From: Bacteroidota bacterium | GTDB lineage: Bacteria; Bacteroidota; Bacteroidia; Bacteroidales; Lentimicrobiaceae | DNA length: 64,000 bases | Direction of reading: 5' to 3' | NCBI GenBank assembly: GCA_023434665.1 | Contig: JAEYSM010000026.1 | Coordinates: 62,001 to 126,000, forward strand | In this document: positions 1-7,893 of the stretch, in pieces | How the letters are laid out: each line of letters opens with the position of its first letter | How positions within the stretch are numbered: the first letter of the stretch is position 1 | Program-made: the position numbers and the translations under genes | The notes under the pieces: model-generated | The model's input: only the letters and a program-made list of their open reading frames with translations | Databases searched by the model: none | What the model was told of the DNA's origin: nothing

Positions 1-1972
1 TATTACAGAGCAAAACAAAATCTACATTATCGAGTTGGGAATTGTCTGGCAATACACATCTTCTGTTAATAAAAACAAGCCTTCTTCCATTGAAGCTTAG
101 AAACTCAGGCAACGACTTTTTTTTATCATTCGTGCTCATTCCCTTGAACACCGGATCATGTAATCCATACTTTCGAGCGAGTCCCTGATAATGAAATTTG
201 AAAAAGTCAGGATTGTTGATAATTGTCGAATCGGCTATTATGGAATGCTTCTGTGAATCTATAAAACTAACCAGGGTATGATTTCTAACTTTATGAAAGA
301 CAAGCAATTTGTTGTTCTGCAGAGAATAAAATCTTGTAGCTGAGAGTACCATTAATACGCATAAGCATATCAAAGATGTAAAAAGCCATTTCTTATTATT
401 TTTCATCATAAAGAGAATTAACCCACTTAGAAATATAAACATCATTATTGCTCCTGCAAGAGATAAGTAAATATCATTAATGACTGCCCCCGGGATGCCT
501 TCTATTAAAGAAACCGAATAGTTTAAAACTTTTAATTCTGTGGATAAAATAAATACTGTAATCTTTCCCAGCAATGGAATGAAAGAAAGAAAGGCTGACG
601 CTAGACCTGTATAAATTATAATTCCTGACAATGGGATAGCAATCAGATTGGAAAGTATAAAATATACAGGAAATTGTCCGAAATAATAGAGAATAATGGG
701 AATTGTAAAAATCTGAGCAGACAAAGACACTGAAATTAAATTCCAAAAATTTATCAAGAGCGGATTAACAGGTTTCCATGATTCCTGAAAGAACCTGTGA
801 AAGATCAGAATACCGGTTACAGCACTAAAAGATAATTGAAACCCTATATTATAAAGAACATTCGGATTAAGAGCTAATAGAATAAATGCTGCTGCTCCTA
901 ATGTATTCAGTGTCTGAGGTTTCCTTTTTATTCCACGGCCAATGACAAGAAGAGAAAACATAAAAGAAGCTCTTAAAACCGGCGCAGCCAATCCGGTGAA
1001 AAGTGCATAGAACCAAATTATCAATAGAATGAGTACTGGTTTCACTATTACCGTGAACCTATTTCTTTTAAGCAGACCCATGGCAATTTCTGCTAAAAAA
1101 AAGATCACTCCAACATGTAATCCTGAAACACAAAGTATATGGATTACACCTGCATTCGTATATTCCTTTCTTTGATCAGAATCCAATAAATCATCGTAAC
1201 CAGTAAGCATTGCAGCTGCAACAGAAAGCTCTGGCATTTCCAATCCTTCATCATAAAGTTTTTTCAAAAAAGCATCCCTCTTCCCGATTGCAAATGATCT
1301 AAGAGAACGACCTTCATTTCTTTTTGATATTATAAAATCACCATCATGCAAGTAAACAATATGGAAAATGTTATTATCCCTAAGATATCTTTCATAATTG
1401 AATTCTTCTGGATTACCCGGACTTTCAGGATTGAAGGGCTTTCTTGCGAAAACAAGGATATCGCCATAATCAGGAACAATTGCATCCTTGTCAATATAAC
1501 ACAGCAATTTTCCACTAGCCGGATGCTTTTTGTATCCTGGATTTTCAACGATTTTTTGATTCCCAAGACCAGAATTTTGACTGAGTTCTTCAATAGCAAG
1601 TTGATTGACTTTCAATACTAATCTGAAAGAGTTTGGTCTTTCAACCGCGGGTTCAATAACCTCAGCATAATAGAGTAAAACCGTTGCAGATTGGTGATTC
1701 ATAAAGTGAGAATCACTATTTCTATCGTCTAACAGCCAAGCAAGGCTTAAGGCAGAAGAAATTAAAGCCAGATTGATCATTAAACCATAAATCCATCGAT
1801 TATGAAAGTCTGGCATTCTGAGAAAAATATTCCAGAAGAATAGGCTCCCCAAACTAAGAATACATACTGGCAAAAACAAAGAGCTGCTTAATTCAAATTC
1901 ATGGTAAAAAATAATCCCGGTGATAAAAGGAATTACAATTCGAAGAAACGGAAATTTCGACCAAGTATTCAT
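1..1972 (-). CDS. comEC: ComEC/Rec2-family DNA uptake channel protein, C-terminus cut by window edge
   Basis: I translated this frame by hand from an ATG at 1972; it stays open to base 1, giving about 657 residues with the C-terminus outside the window. The N-terminus has short hydrophobic segments followed by a soluble OB-like region (DUF4131-type). The family signature HILCVSGLHVG lies near residue 280, and long runs of membrane helices follow. ComEC forms the inner-membrane channel that passes single-stranded DNA during natural transformation; in the family the C-terminal metallo-beta-lactamase-like domain follows the helices, and only its beginning could be present here. It lies about 50 bp downstream of lpxB and may be the last gene of that transcript. 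The family call is firm; transformability of this organism is not shown. Confidence 0.9.
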   Translation of the reverse strand, partial: MNTWSKFPFLRIVIPFITGIIFYHEFELSSSLFLPVCILSLGSLFFWNIFLRMPDFHNRWIYGLMINLALISSALSLAWLLDDRNSDSHFMNHQSATVLLYYAEVIEPAVERPNSFRLVLKVNQLAIEELSQNSGLGNQKIVENPGYKKHPASGKLLCYIDKDAIVPDYGDILVFARKPFNPESPGNPEEFNYERYLRDNNIFHIVYLHDGDFIISKRNEGRSLRSFAIGKRDAFLKKLYDEGLEMPELSVAAAMLTGYDDLLDSDQRKEYTNAGVIHILCVSGLHVGVIFFLAEIAMGLLKRNRFTVIVKPVLILLIIWFYALFTGLAAPVLRASFMFSLLVIGRGIKRKPQTLNTLGAAAFILLALNPNVLYNIGFQLSFSAVTGILIFHRFFQESWKPVNPLLINFWNLISVSLSAQIFTIPIILYYFGQFPVYFILSNLIAIPLSGIIIYTGLASAFLSFIPLLGKITVFILSTELKVLNYSVSLIEGIPGAVINDIYLSLAGAIMMFIFLSGLILFMMKNNKKWLFTSLICLCVLMVLSATRFYSLQNNKLLVFHKVRNHTLVSFIDSQKHSIIADSTIINNPDFFKFHYQGLARKYGLHDPVFKGMSTNDKKKSLPEFLSFNGRRLVFINRRCVLPDNSQLDNVDFVLLCN

Positions 1973-2021
1973 TAGCCCTTCAGCTTTGAACACACGAAAG
2001 TATAATATTATAGGGAATTAA

Positions 2022-3116
2022 TTATTTTAATAGGGAATAAATTTTTTCAGCAGCTCTATCTGAAGCGCCTTTTCCACCTAGCACTTTACGCAAGTTATCG
2101 TATTCAGAAAACATTTTCCTCCTATACGTTTCATCTTTTATAAGAGAATTAAGTTCTTCGCATAATTGCCCGGTATTTAGATTATTTTGGATTAACTCTT
2201 TAACTACAAGCTTGTCCATAATCAGGTTTACAAGTGAAATGTACTTCACTTTTATTAACCACCTTGCAATTGAAAAGGAGATCCACCCTGCTTTATAACA
2301 AACAACTTCGGGCACTCCTATTAAAGCAGTTTCTAAAGTTGCAGTCCCTGAAGTAACTAATGCCGCATTTGAATTTGAAAGTAGATCATAAGTCTTATCC
2401 ATCTCCAATTTAACCTTGCGTCCTTCAATAAAAGGTCTATAAAAATTTTCACCTAGAGTAGAAATACCGGCGATCACGAAATCAACCTCAGGAAATTCGT
2501 CAATAACTGAGAGCATTACCGGTAATACGCTTCTAATTTCCTGTTTCCTGCTACCTGGTAATAATGCAACAATTTTCTTTTCGTCAATTAAGGGCCGACT
2601 ATTGAGATGCTTATCGGAAATAGCATCAAGTAGAGGATGACCAACAAACTCCACTTCCATTCCATGTTTCTTATAAAATTGCTTCTCGAATGGCAATATA
2701 ACTAGAACCTGATCAACTGCTTTATTAATTGTATGAATCCGAGACTTTTTCCATGCCCATATTTGAGGAGATATATAATAGACTACCTTAATGCCATTCT
2801 TTCTGAGAAATTTAGCTATTCGCAGATTGAAGCCCGGATAATCTATTAAAATCACCACATCAGGTTTATAATTTAAAATATCTTCTTTGCATAATTTTAA
2901 ATTACTGAGAATTTGCTTGATGTTCAATACAACTTCAACAAATCCCATAAACGCGAGTTCTTTATAGTGCTTTACTATTTTGGCTCCATGAGATTGCATT
3001 CTATCACCACCCCAACCTCTGAATTCGGCCGTACTATCAATTTCCTTAAGACCCTTGATAAGATTAGACGCATGCAAATCACCTGAGGCTTCACCGGCAA
3101 TGATATAATATTTCAT
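2022..3116 (-). CDS. lpxB: Lipid-A-disaccharide synthase
   Basis: LpxB condenses UDP-2,3-diacylglucosamine with lipid X to make the lipid A disaccharide at the cytoplasmic face of the inner membrane. The protein opens with the family motif AGEASGDLH at residues 6-14, and has LLPGSRKQEI and FVGHPLLD in the middle. The length of 364 residues is normal. A longer frame reaches 3179, but its extra 21 residues precede the conserved MKYYIIAGEASG opening and overlap the upstream gene, so I start at 3116. It sits 14 bp after the small membrane protein gene, in a cluster with surE. It is evidence for a Gram-negative outer membrane carrying lipid A. Confidence 0.96.
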   Translation of the reverse strand: MKYYIIAGEASGDLHASNLIKGLKEIDSTAEFRGWGGDRMQSHGAKIVKHYKELAFMGFVEVVLNIKQILSNLKLCKEDILNYKPDVVILIDYPGFNLRIAKFLRKNGIKVVYYISPQIWAWKKSRIHTINKAVDQVLVILPFEKQFYKKHGMEVEFVGHPLLDAISDKHLNSRPLIDEKKIVALLPGSRKQEIRSVLPVMLSVIDEFPEVDFVIAGISTLGENFYRPFIEGRKVKLEMDKTYDLLSNSNAALVTSGTATLETALIGVPEVVCYKAGWISFSIARWLIKVKYISLVNLIMDKLVVKELIQNNLNTGQLCEELNSLIKDETYRRKMFSEYDNLRKVLGGKGASDRAAEKIYSLLK

Positions 3117-3130
3117 TTGAAATTTATTTT

Positions 3131-3421
3131 TCAGAAAGTAGGAAAAGAAGTTAGGACCTTGGCAAAGTATGTAAACCACAAAATCATGATAAGAAATACT
3201 ACAAGCAATGCTCCCTGACCAGATTTCCCAAAACCCAAATTCTTCATATAATACCTTACAAGAAGCAGTGAGGGGACCATTGATAATAAGAGCAGTTTAG
3301 GATCAGCGTTTCCTGAATCACGATACATCAATGGAATCAGCAATATTAAAAGAATCGCCGTAATAACCACTGTTAAAAGTGCCATGGTCATTCCTGCGAA
3401 AAAATTATCTTTCTTAAACAT
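3131..3421 (-). CDS. Small membrane protein of unknown function between surE and lpxB
   Basis: A 96-residue protein with three hydrophobic stretches (about residues 10-32, 42-56 and 70-90) and a short polar N-terminus. Its start overlaps the surE stop by 8 bp (ATGTTTAA), which implies translational coupling. I do not recognise a named family. The position between surE and lpxB, the membrane character and the coupling make it a real gene, perhaps acting at the inner membrane in envelope maintenance, but no function can be read from the residues. Confidence 0.75.
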   Translation of the reverse strand: MFKKDNFFAGMTMALLTVVITAILLILLIPLMYRDSGNADPKLLLLSMVPSLLLVRYYMKNLGFGKSGQGALLVVFLIMILWFTYFAKVLTSFPTF

Positions 3422-4211
3422 CTTTCTGGCTGTTTGGATTTTCTAATTCCCATTCTCGTAATAAAGGTATGGTTTTATGTGATGTAAGATCAAAATGGAC
3501 AGGAACCACAGAAACATAATTATTTAGCAAAGCCCATTCATCAGTATCTTCACCATTATCGAGACTTACAAATTTGCCTGTTAGCCAGAAGTAGTCTCTT
3601 TCCTGAGGATCTTTCCTGCAATCATACTTCTCATCCCAAAAAGCATGCGCCTGTCTTACTATTCTTATCCCTTTTAGTGGAGAACCATTTAATGCGGGTA
3701 TATTAACATTTAAACAGGTATAATCAGGCAATCCTTTAGTAAGAACATTGTTACAAATAGAAAGCACATATGATTCGCAATGCGTAAAATCGGCCGTATA
3801 TCTATAGTCATTCAGTGAAAATCCTACAGATGGAATGTTCTCAAAAGATCCTTCAAGTACAGCTGCCATCGTCCCAGAATAAATAATATTAATAGACGCA
3901 TTTGATCCGTGGTTTATACCTGAAACTATTAGATCAGGTGCATGCCCCAGTATCACCTTTTGTCCTAACTTAACACAATCGGCAGGAGTTCCGTTACATG
4001 AATATTCAAGAAATCCAGGCTCTTCTTTTATTTTATTAACTCTTAAGGGTGCACTGATCGTAACAGCATGCCCCATTGCTGACATAGGTTTATCAGGAGC
4101 AATTACCAACACATCACCTATTTGCCTCACTATAGATATCAACGCTCTTAATCCTGGCGCATTAATTCCATCGTCATTTGTTACCAGTATTACCGGCTTT
4201 TTTTCGCTCAT
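3414..4211 (-). CDS. surE: 5'/3'-nucleotidase SurE
   Basis: SurE is a metal-dependent phosphatase that removes phosphate from nucleoside monophosphates. The metal-binding motif VTNDDGINAPG is at residues 10-20, and NHGSN and YSGTMAA follow near residues 100-115, as in the family. The length of 265 residues is usual. It lies 28 bp downstream of the DUF502 gene and overlaps the next gene by 8 bp. Assignment is secure; substrate range cannot be read from sequence. Confidence 0.95.
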   Translation of the reverse strand: MSEKKPVILVTNDDGINAPGLRALISIVRQIGDVLVIAPDKPMSAMGHAVTISAPLRVNKIKEEPGFLEYSCNGTPADCVKLGQKVILGHAPDLIVSGINHGSNASINIIYSGTMAAVLEGSFENIPSVGFSLNDYRYTADFTHCESYVLSICNNVLTKGLPDYTCLNVNIPALNGSPLKGIRIVRQAHAFWDEKYDCRKDPQERDYFWLTGKFVSLDNGEDTDEWALLNNYVSVVPVHFDLTSHKTIPLLREWELENPNSQKDV

Positions 4212-4239
4212 TTTAACTAATTCACTTATTTACTTTTAT

Positions 4240-4872
4240 TCACTTTTCTATGCCTTCATTAATCTCTTTATAATCTATTGAAGTAACTCCGGCCGTTACA
4301 ATAAATTTCATCACTTCAGCAGGAGGAGCATTCAGTGGTGTCACATTCTCAACTGGTACAATAAACAAATTGCCCGAAAAATTGTAAGAATGTGGCAAAT
4401 AAACTGCTACTCTTCCTTGAGGGATTCCTATATTAGACAGGTCTTTCTGTGTAATAAAACCTAACTTCTCAATATCTGACTGTCTATTAACTTTTACAAG
4501 AACAGGTTCAGTAAAACGACGGTCTTTACCAACAAATGCAGATATAAAGTCTTTAATGGAAGTATAAATAACCTTAATTAGCGGTGCCTGACTTATCAAT
4601 CTGTCAAAGAATTTAAAATATCGACTAAAAATTAGTGATGAGCCAAGAAATCCGATAAGAGTAATAGCTGCAACTATCACTACTAAGCCGAGTCCGGGTA
4701 TATAATAACCAGTTATTCCATGAATTGCGCTTTTTAATATTCCATCCACAAATCGAAATGAAATATAAATAACATAGACAGTTAATGAAACAGGTGCTAA
4801 GTATAACATTCCCTGAAAAAACCATGAAATTAAATGTGATCGCTTTTTAGTTTCCATTTGCCCTGTTGTCAT
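4240..4872 (-). CDS. DUF502 family inner-membrane protein
   Basis: A 210-residue protein with two strong membrane segments (about residues 15-40 and 55-80), followed by a soluble domain carrying the SQAPLIKVIYTSIKDF block and the PHSYNFSGNLFIVP block seen in DUF502 proteins. Its biochemical role is unknown. The start overlaps the 3' end of maf by 26 bp; a second ATG at codon 6 (4857) would still overlap. It is clearly part of the maf-surE-lpxB transcript. Confidence 0.85.
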   Translation of the reverse strand: MTTGQMETKKRSHLISWFFQGMLYLAPVSLTVYVIYISFRFVDGILKSAIHGITGYYIPGLGLVVIVAAITLIGFLGSSLIFSRYFKFFDRLISQAPLIKVIYTSIKDFISAFVGKDRRFTEPVLVKVNRQSDIEKLGFITQKDLSNIGIPQGRVAVYLPHSYNFSGNLFIVPVENVTPLNAPPAEVMKFIVTAGVTSIDYKEINEGIEK

Positions 4873-5467
4873 TGTGTTGTGCTATGAATTTCTGTAATTC
4901 AGTATATACTTTTTGTACAGGCAATCCCATTACATTATAGAATGAACCCTCAATCCGTTCAACTCCCACATAGCCAATCCATTCCTGAATCCCGTATGCT
5001 CCTGCTTTATCAAAAGGTTTATATTGTTTTATATAGTAGTTTATTTCTTCATCTTCTAAATTTCTAAACCAAACAGTTGTATTTACAAAAAAAGAAGTGA
5101 TTCTGGTAGATGTTCTGAAATAGACACCTGTTGAAACAGTGTGTGGTTTACCAGATAGAAATTTCAGCATATCTCTTGCTTGCTCTTCATTTTCAGGTTT
5201 TCCTATGCTTTGACCATCAACCCAAACAACTGTATCGGCTGTTATTATTAGTGCATTTCCCGGCAATTTACTGAAATCAAATGCCATTGCCTTATTGTGA
5301 GCTACCCATAAAGCAATTTCCTCGGCTTTTAAATGTAGGGGGAAATCTTCTTTTATAGGTAATGTAACTACATCAAAATTCAGACCAGCCTCCCTAAGTA
5401 AGAATTGCCTCCGTGGTGATTGGGAAGCAAGAATGATATTATACCCTGAGTTATTTATATTAAACAT
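4847..5467 (-). CDS. maf: Maf-family nucleoside triphosphate pyrophosphatase
   Basis: Maf proteins hydrolyse dTTP, UTP and modified nucleotides to monophosphates, limiting their incorporation into nucleic acids. The signature ASQSPRRQFLL is near the N-terminus (residues 14-24), and ITADTVVWVDG (residues about 75-85) carries the catalytic Asp. The C-terminal part has the expected DKAGAYGIQ and GSFYNVMGLP blocks. At 206 residues it is of normal size. It follows the UbiA gene by 19 bp, a pairing common in Bacteroidota. Confidence 0.94.
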   Translation of the reverse strand: MFNINNSGYNIILASQSPRRQFLLREAGLNFDVVTLPIKEDFPLHLKAEEIALWVAHNKAMAFDFSKLPGNALIITADTVVWVDGQSIGKPENEEQARDMLKFLSGKPHTVSTGVYFRTSTRITSFFVNTTVWFRNLEDEEINYYIKQYKPFDKAGAYGIQEWIGYVGVERIEGSFYNVMGLPVQKVYTELQKFIAQHNDNRANGN

Positions 5468-5486
5468 GCACCTTCCATGATTTTTA

Positions 5487-6488
5487 TTAAATATTCATTG
5501 ACATTGCAATAGGTTGAAGGCCTAAAATTCCAGCCAGCATAATAATCTTGAGTGTTATGCTAATATTATGAAAATCCGACTTTGTCTGCGCTATTAACGT
5601 CCTGTATATAACATAAAAAGTCGGTAATTGAACGGCAAAAACAAAGTACAAACCTACCAGAAGAAAGTTACGAATCAATAAGTAGGAAATTAGAACACAA
5701 AGCACTATTGAACTAACAATTAGGATTCCTGCACTCACTTTCTTGACGACACTTTGTCCATATACTACAGCTAATGTTTGGATCCCCGATTGCCTGTCGC
5801 CTTCAATATCTTCAGAATCCTTAATTATTTCCCGGCTCAATGTGTATAGAAACGAAAATAAAGCATATCCACCAAAATAAGCAGTTATCAATTTTAAGTA
5901 TGGTGTTACTACAACAAAATCAGGAGGATTTAACCTCAGCATAAAAAACTCGAATAGCCAAACAATTAATATTACTAAAGCGGCTAAAAATGCTACAGCA
6001 AGATTACCAAGAAGTATGGTCCTTTTATATTTTGCTGAATAGAGCCATAAAAGTATTATAATCATTGGAAATAAAAACCCTAATCGCCATGACCCGGCTT
6101 TATAGGCTAAGTAAAATCCTATAATAACTGAAATACTGTTCAGAATATAATAAAAAGCAATTCCTGACCTTACCGGGATTCCGGTTCCAAGAATCTGCTT
6201 TTCAGGCTTATTTATTATATCAGTATTGTAATCAAAGTAGTCATTAATGATATAACCGGCTGCAGCAATTAAAATGGTGGTCAGAATAATAAGTCCAAGA
6301 TTACCCCATCCCAAAGCGGTATTGATGCCACTCAAAGAATACGTTTTTTCTATAAAAACGTAGAAAAGCGCAGATTGGATAAGTAAAATCATTAAAAGAT
6401 TTGGCCACCGTATTAGTTGCAGGAAATTCTTTGAAATTACTAATCCACTTTTAAGGTTAGATTTCTTAAAGGTATTTATTATTGACAA
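5487..6488 (-). CDS. UbiA-superfamily prenyltransferase with TTG start
   Basis: An integral membrane prenyltransferase of 333 residues with about eight to nine helices and both Asp-rich motifs: NDYFDYNTD near residue 83 and DSEDIEGD near residue 224. These bind the Mg-diphosphate of the prenyl donor. The first codon is TTG; there is no in-frame ATG between it and the upstream stop, and the next ATG lies inside the conserved IRWPNLLMI block, so TTG is the most likely start. In Bacteroidota this clade is often labelled geranylgeranylglycerol-phosphate geranylgeranyltransferase, but the true substrate (menaquinone precursor, glycerol phosphate lipid or other) cannot be told here. Confidence 0.87.
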   Translation of the reverse strand: MSIINTFKKSNLKSGLVISKNFLQLIRWPNLLMILLIQSALFYVFIEKTYSLSGINTALGWGNLGLIILTTILIAAAGYIINDYFDYNTDIINKPEKQILGTGIPVRSGIAFYYILNSISVIIGFYLAYKAGSWRLGFLFPMIIILLWLYSAKYKRTILLGNLAVAFLAALVILIVWLFEFFMLRLNPPDFVVVTPYLKLITAYFGGYALFSFLYTLSREIIKDSEDIEGDRQSGIQTLAVVYGQSVVKKVSAGILIVSSIVLCVLISYLLIRNFLLVGLYFVFAVQLPTFYVIYRTLIAQTKSDFHNISITLKIIMLAGILGLQPIAMSMNI

Positions 6489-6541
6489 AACCAGTTGATT
6501 TTAAATTATTATCCTTAAAAAGTTACTCCAATTCCTGCTAT

Positions 6542-7063
6542 TTACCAATGAAATGCATTTCCTCCTAACCATTTACCCTGTACCTTTAATACTTGTTCTA
6601 TGACATCTCTCACACACCCTTCACCTCCTTTAAAATGTGAAATATATCTGGAAATGGTTTTTATTTCTTGTGCTGCATCTGCGGGACAAACGGGCATCCC
6701 TACTATTTTCATTACCTGATAATCAGGAATATCATCACCCATATAAAGAATTTCTGCAGGATCCAACTGGTGAGTATTAATGTACTCATTGAAAGCCGCT
6801 AATTTATTCTCAATACCCAGAAAAACATCTGTCAGGTTCAAGGCTTTACATCTGTGTTTTACCGATTCAGAAAAACCTCCTGAAAGTACAACAACCCTAA
6901 AACCCGATTTAACGGCAAGTTGCAGAGCATAACCATCTTTGACATGACCAGTACGGAGCTGTTCGCCAGAATTGGTAATTAAAACAATCCCATCAGTTAA
7001 CACTCCATCATAATCAAATATTAATGTCTTGATCTTGAAAAGGTCCTCTTTGTAGTTAGCCAT
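6542..7063 (-). CDS. kdsC: KdsC-like HAD phosphatase (KDO-8-phosphate phosphatase type)
   Basis: A 173-residue cap-less HAD phosphatase. Motif I is DYDGVLTDG (residues 17-25), motif II is VVLSGG (about 57-62), and MGDDIPD (about 107-113) holds the metal-binding acidic residues. KdsC removes phosphate from KDO-8-phosphate in the pathway to the inner core of lipopolysaccharide, consistent with lpxB in the same cluster. Closely related enzymes act on other sugar acids, so the exact substrate is inferred. It lies between the DUF2520 gene (24 bp) and the UbiA gene. Confidence 0.9.
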   Translation of the reverse strand: MANYKEDLFKIKTLIFDYDGVLTDGIVLITNSGEQLRTGHVKDGYALQLAVKSGFRVVVLSGGFSESVKHRCKALNLTDVFLGIENKLAAFNEYINTHQLDPAEILYMGDDIPDYQVMKIVGMPVCPADAAQEIKTISRYISHFKGGEGCVRDVIEQVLKVQGKWLGGNAFHW

Positions 7064-7087
7064 AAAATTAAATTTCAGGTTGCAAAA

Positions 7088-7882
7088 TTAACTCTTTGTG
7101 CGGGTTATACTTTCACTTATAAGAGAATAAAGTTTAGAGATATATTCATCTTCATAGCTCTTAAGCATCTCAAGATGCTTATTGATAGTTACCTGGTCAT
7201 TTCTGATTGCCGGTCCCGTCTGCATTTCTTCAGGATTATTTTGTTTCAGCCTGCTCACTGTTTCATTAACTAATGGCCATAATATATCAAAGTCAATACC
7301 GGATCGATCAATTATTTGATGGGCAATTGTAAACATGTGGTTGCTGAAGTTACATGCAAACACAGCCGCTAGATGCAAAAATAATCTTTGCTGCGAAGAA
7401 ACTTCCCTTACATCGTTACTGATTATTGAAGCAATCACCTTTAATTTTCCCGTTATGTCATCTGAAGGGCCCTCTATGCAGACAGGAATGTTATTAGACC
7501 TCGGATGTGTTTTTAATGTAAATGACTGTAAGGGGTAAAAAACACCACATAATTTGTTAGCCTCATTCAAATCTTTTAATTCGATCGATCCTGCAGTCGA
7601 AGCCAATACTACTTCAGGGAAAAATATTGATGCTTTCTCACAAAAACCAACAATTTCTTTATCAGGTAATGACATTATAATCAAATCTACATCTGGGTCA
7701 ATCAATTCAAGATTATCAATTGCCTGGGCATTTACTTTTTGTGCCAACTCTACAGCTTTAGGTAAGGTTCTGTTGAGGATTTGCACAATACTGCATCCTG
7801 CTTTAAAGAATTCCAATGCAAGGAAATTTCCTACATTCCCCGCTCCTGCTATACTTATCCTGATTTCAGATGGCGATGTCAT
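7088..7882 (-). CDS. Rossmann-fold DUF2520 protein
   Basis: A 264-residue protein with an N-terminal NAD(P)-binding fold (IAGAGNVGNFLA, residues 11-22) and an alpha-helical C-terminal half typical of DUF2520 proteins, which resemble F420/NADP oxidoreductases and ketopantoate reductases. The region FYPLQSFT near residue 115 matches the family. No substrate is known. It is next to kdsC, as in many Bacteroidota, and follows the cytochrome c biogenesis gene by 11 bp. Confidence 0.85.
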   Translation of the reverse strand: MTSPSEIRISIAGAGNVGNFLALEFFKAGCSIVQILNRTLPKAVELAQKVNAQAIDNLELIDPDVDLIIMSLPDKEIVGFCEKASIFFPEVVLASTAGSIELKDLNEANKLCGVFYPLQSFTLKTHPRSNNIPVCIEGPSDDITGKLKVIASIISNDVREVSSQQRLFLHLAAVFACNFSNHMFTIAHQIIDRSGIDFDILWPLVNETVSRLKQNNPEEMQTGPAIRNDQVTINKHLEMLKSYEDEYISKLYSLISESITRTKS

Positions 7883-7893
7883 TTTTGTTTTAC

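Noticed and set aside
477..1599. Short minus-strand frames at 477-746 and 1330-1599 and a plus-strand frame at 1346-1621
   Set aside because: They lie inside the ComEC gene, whose frame is open over the whole segment and carries the family signature.
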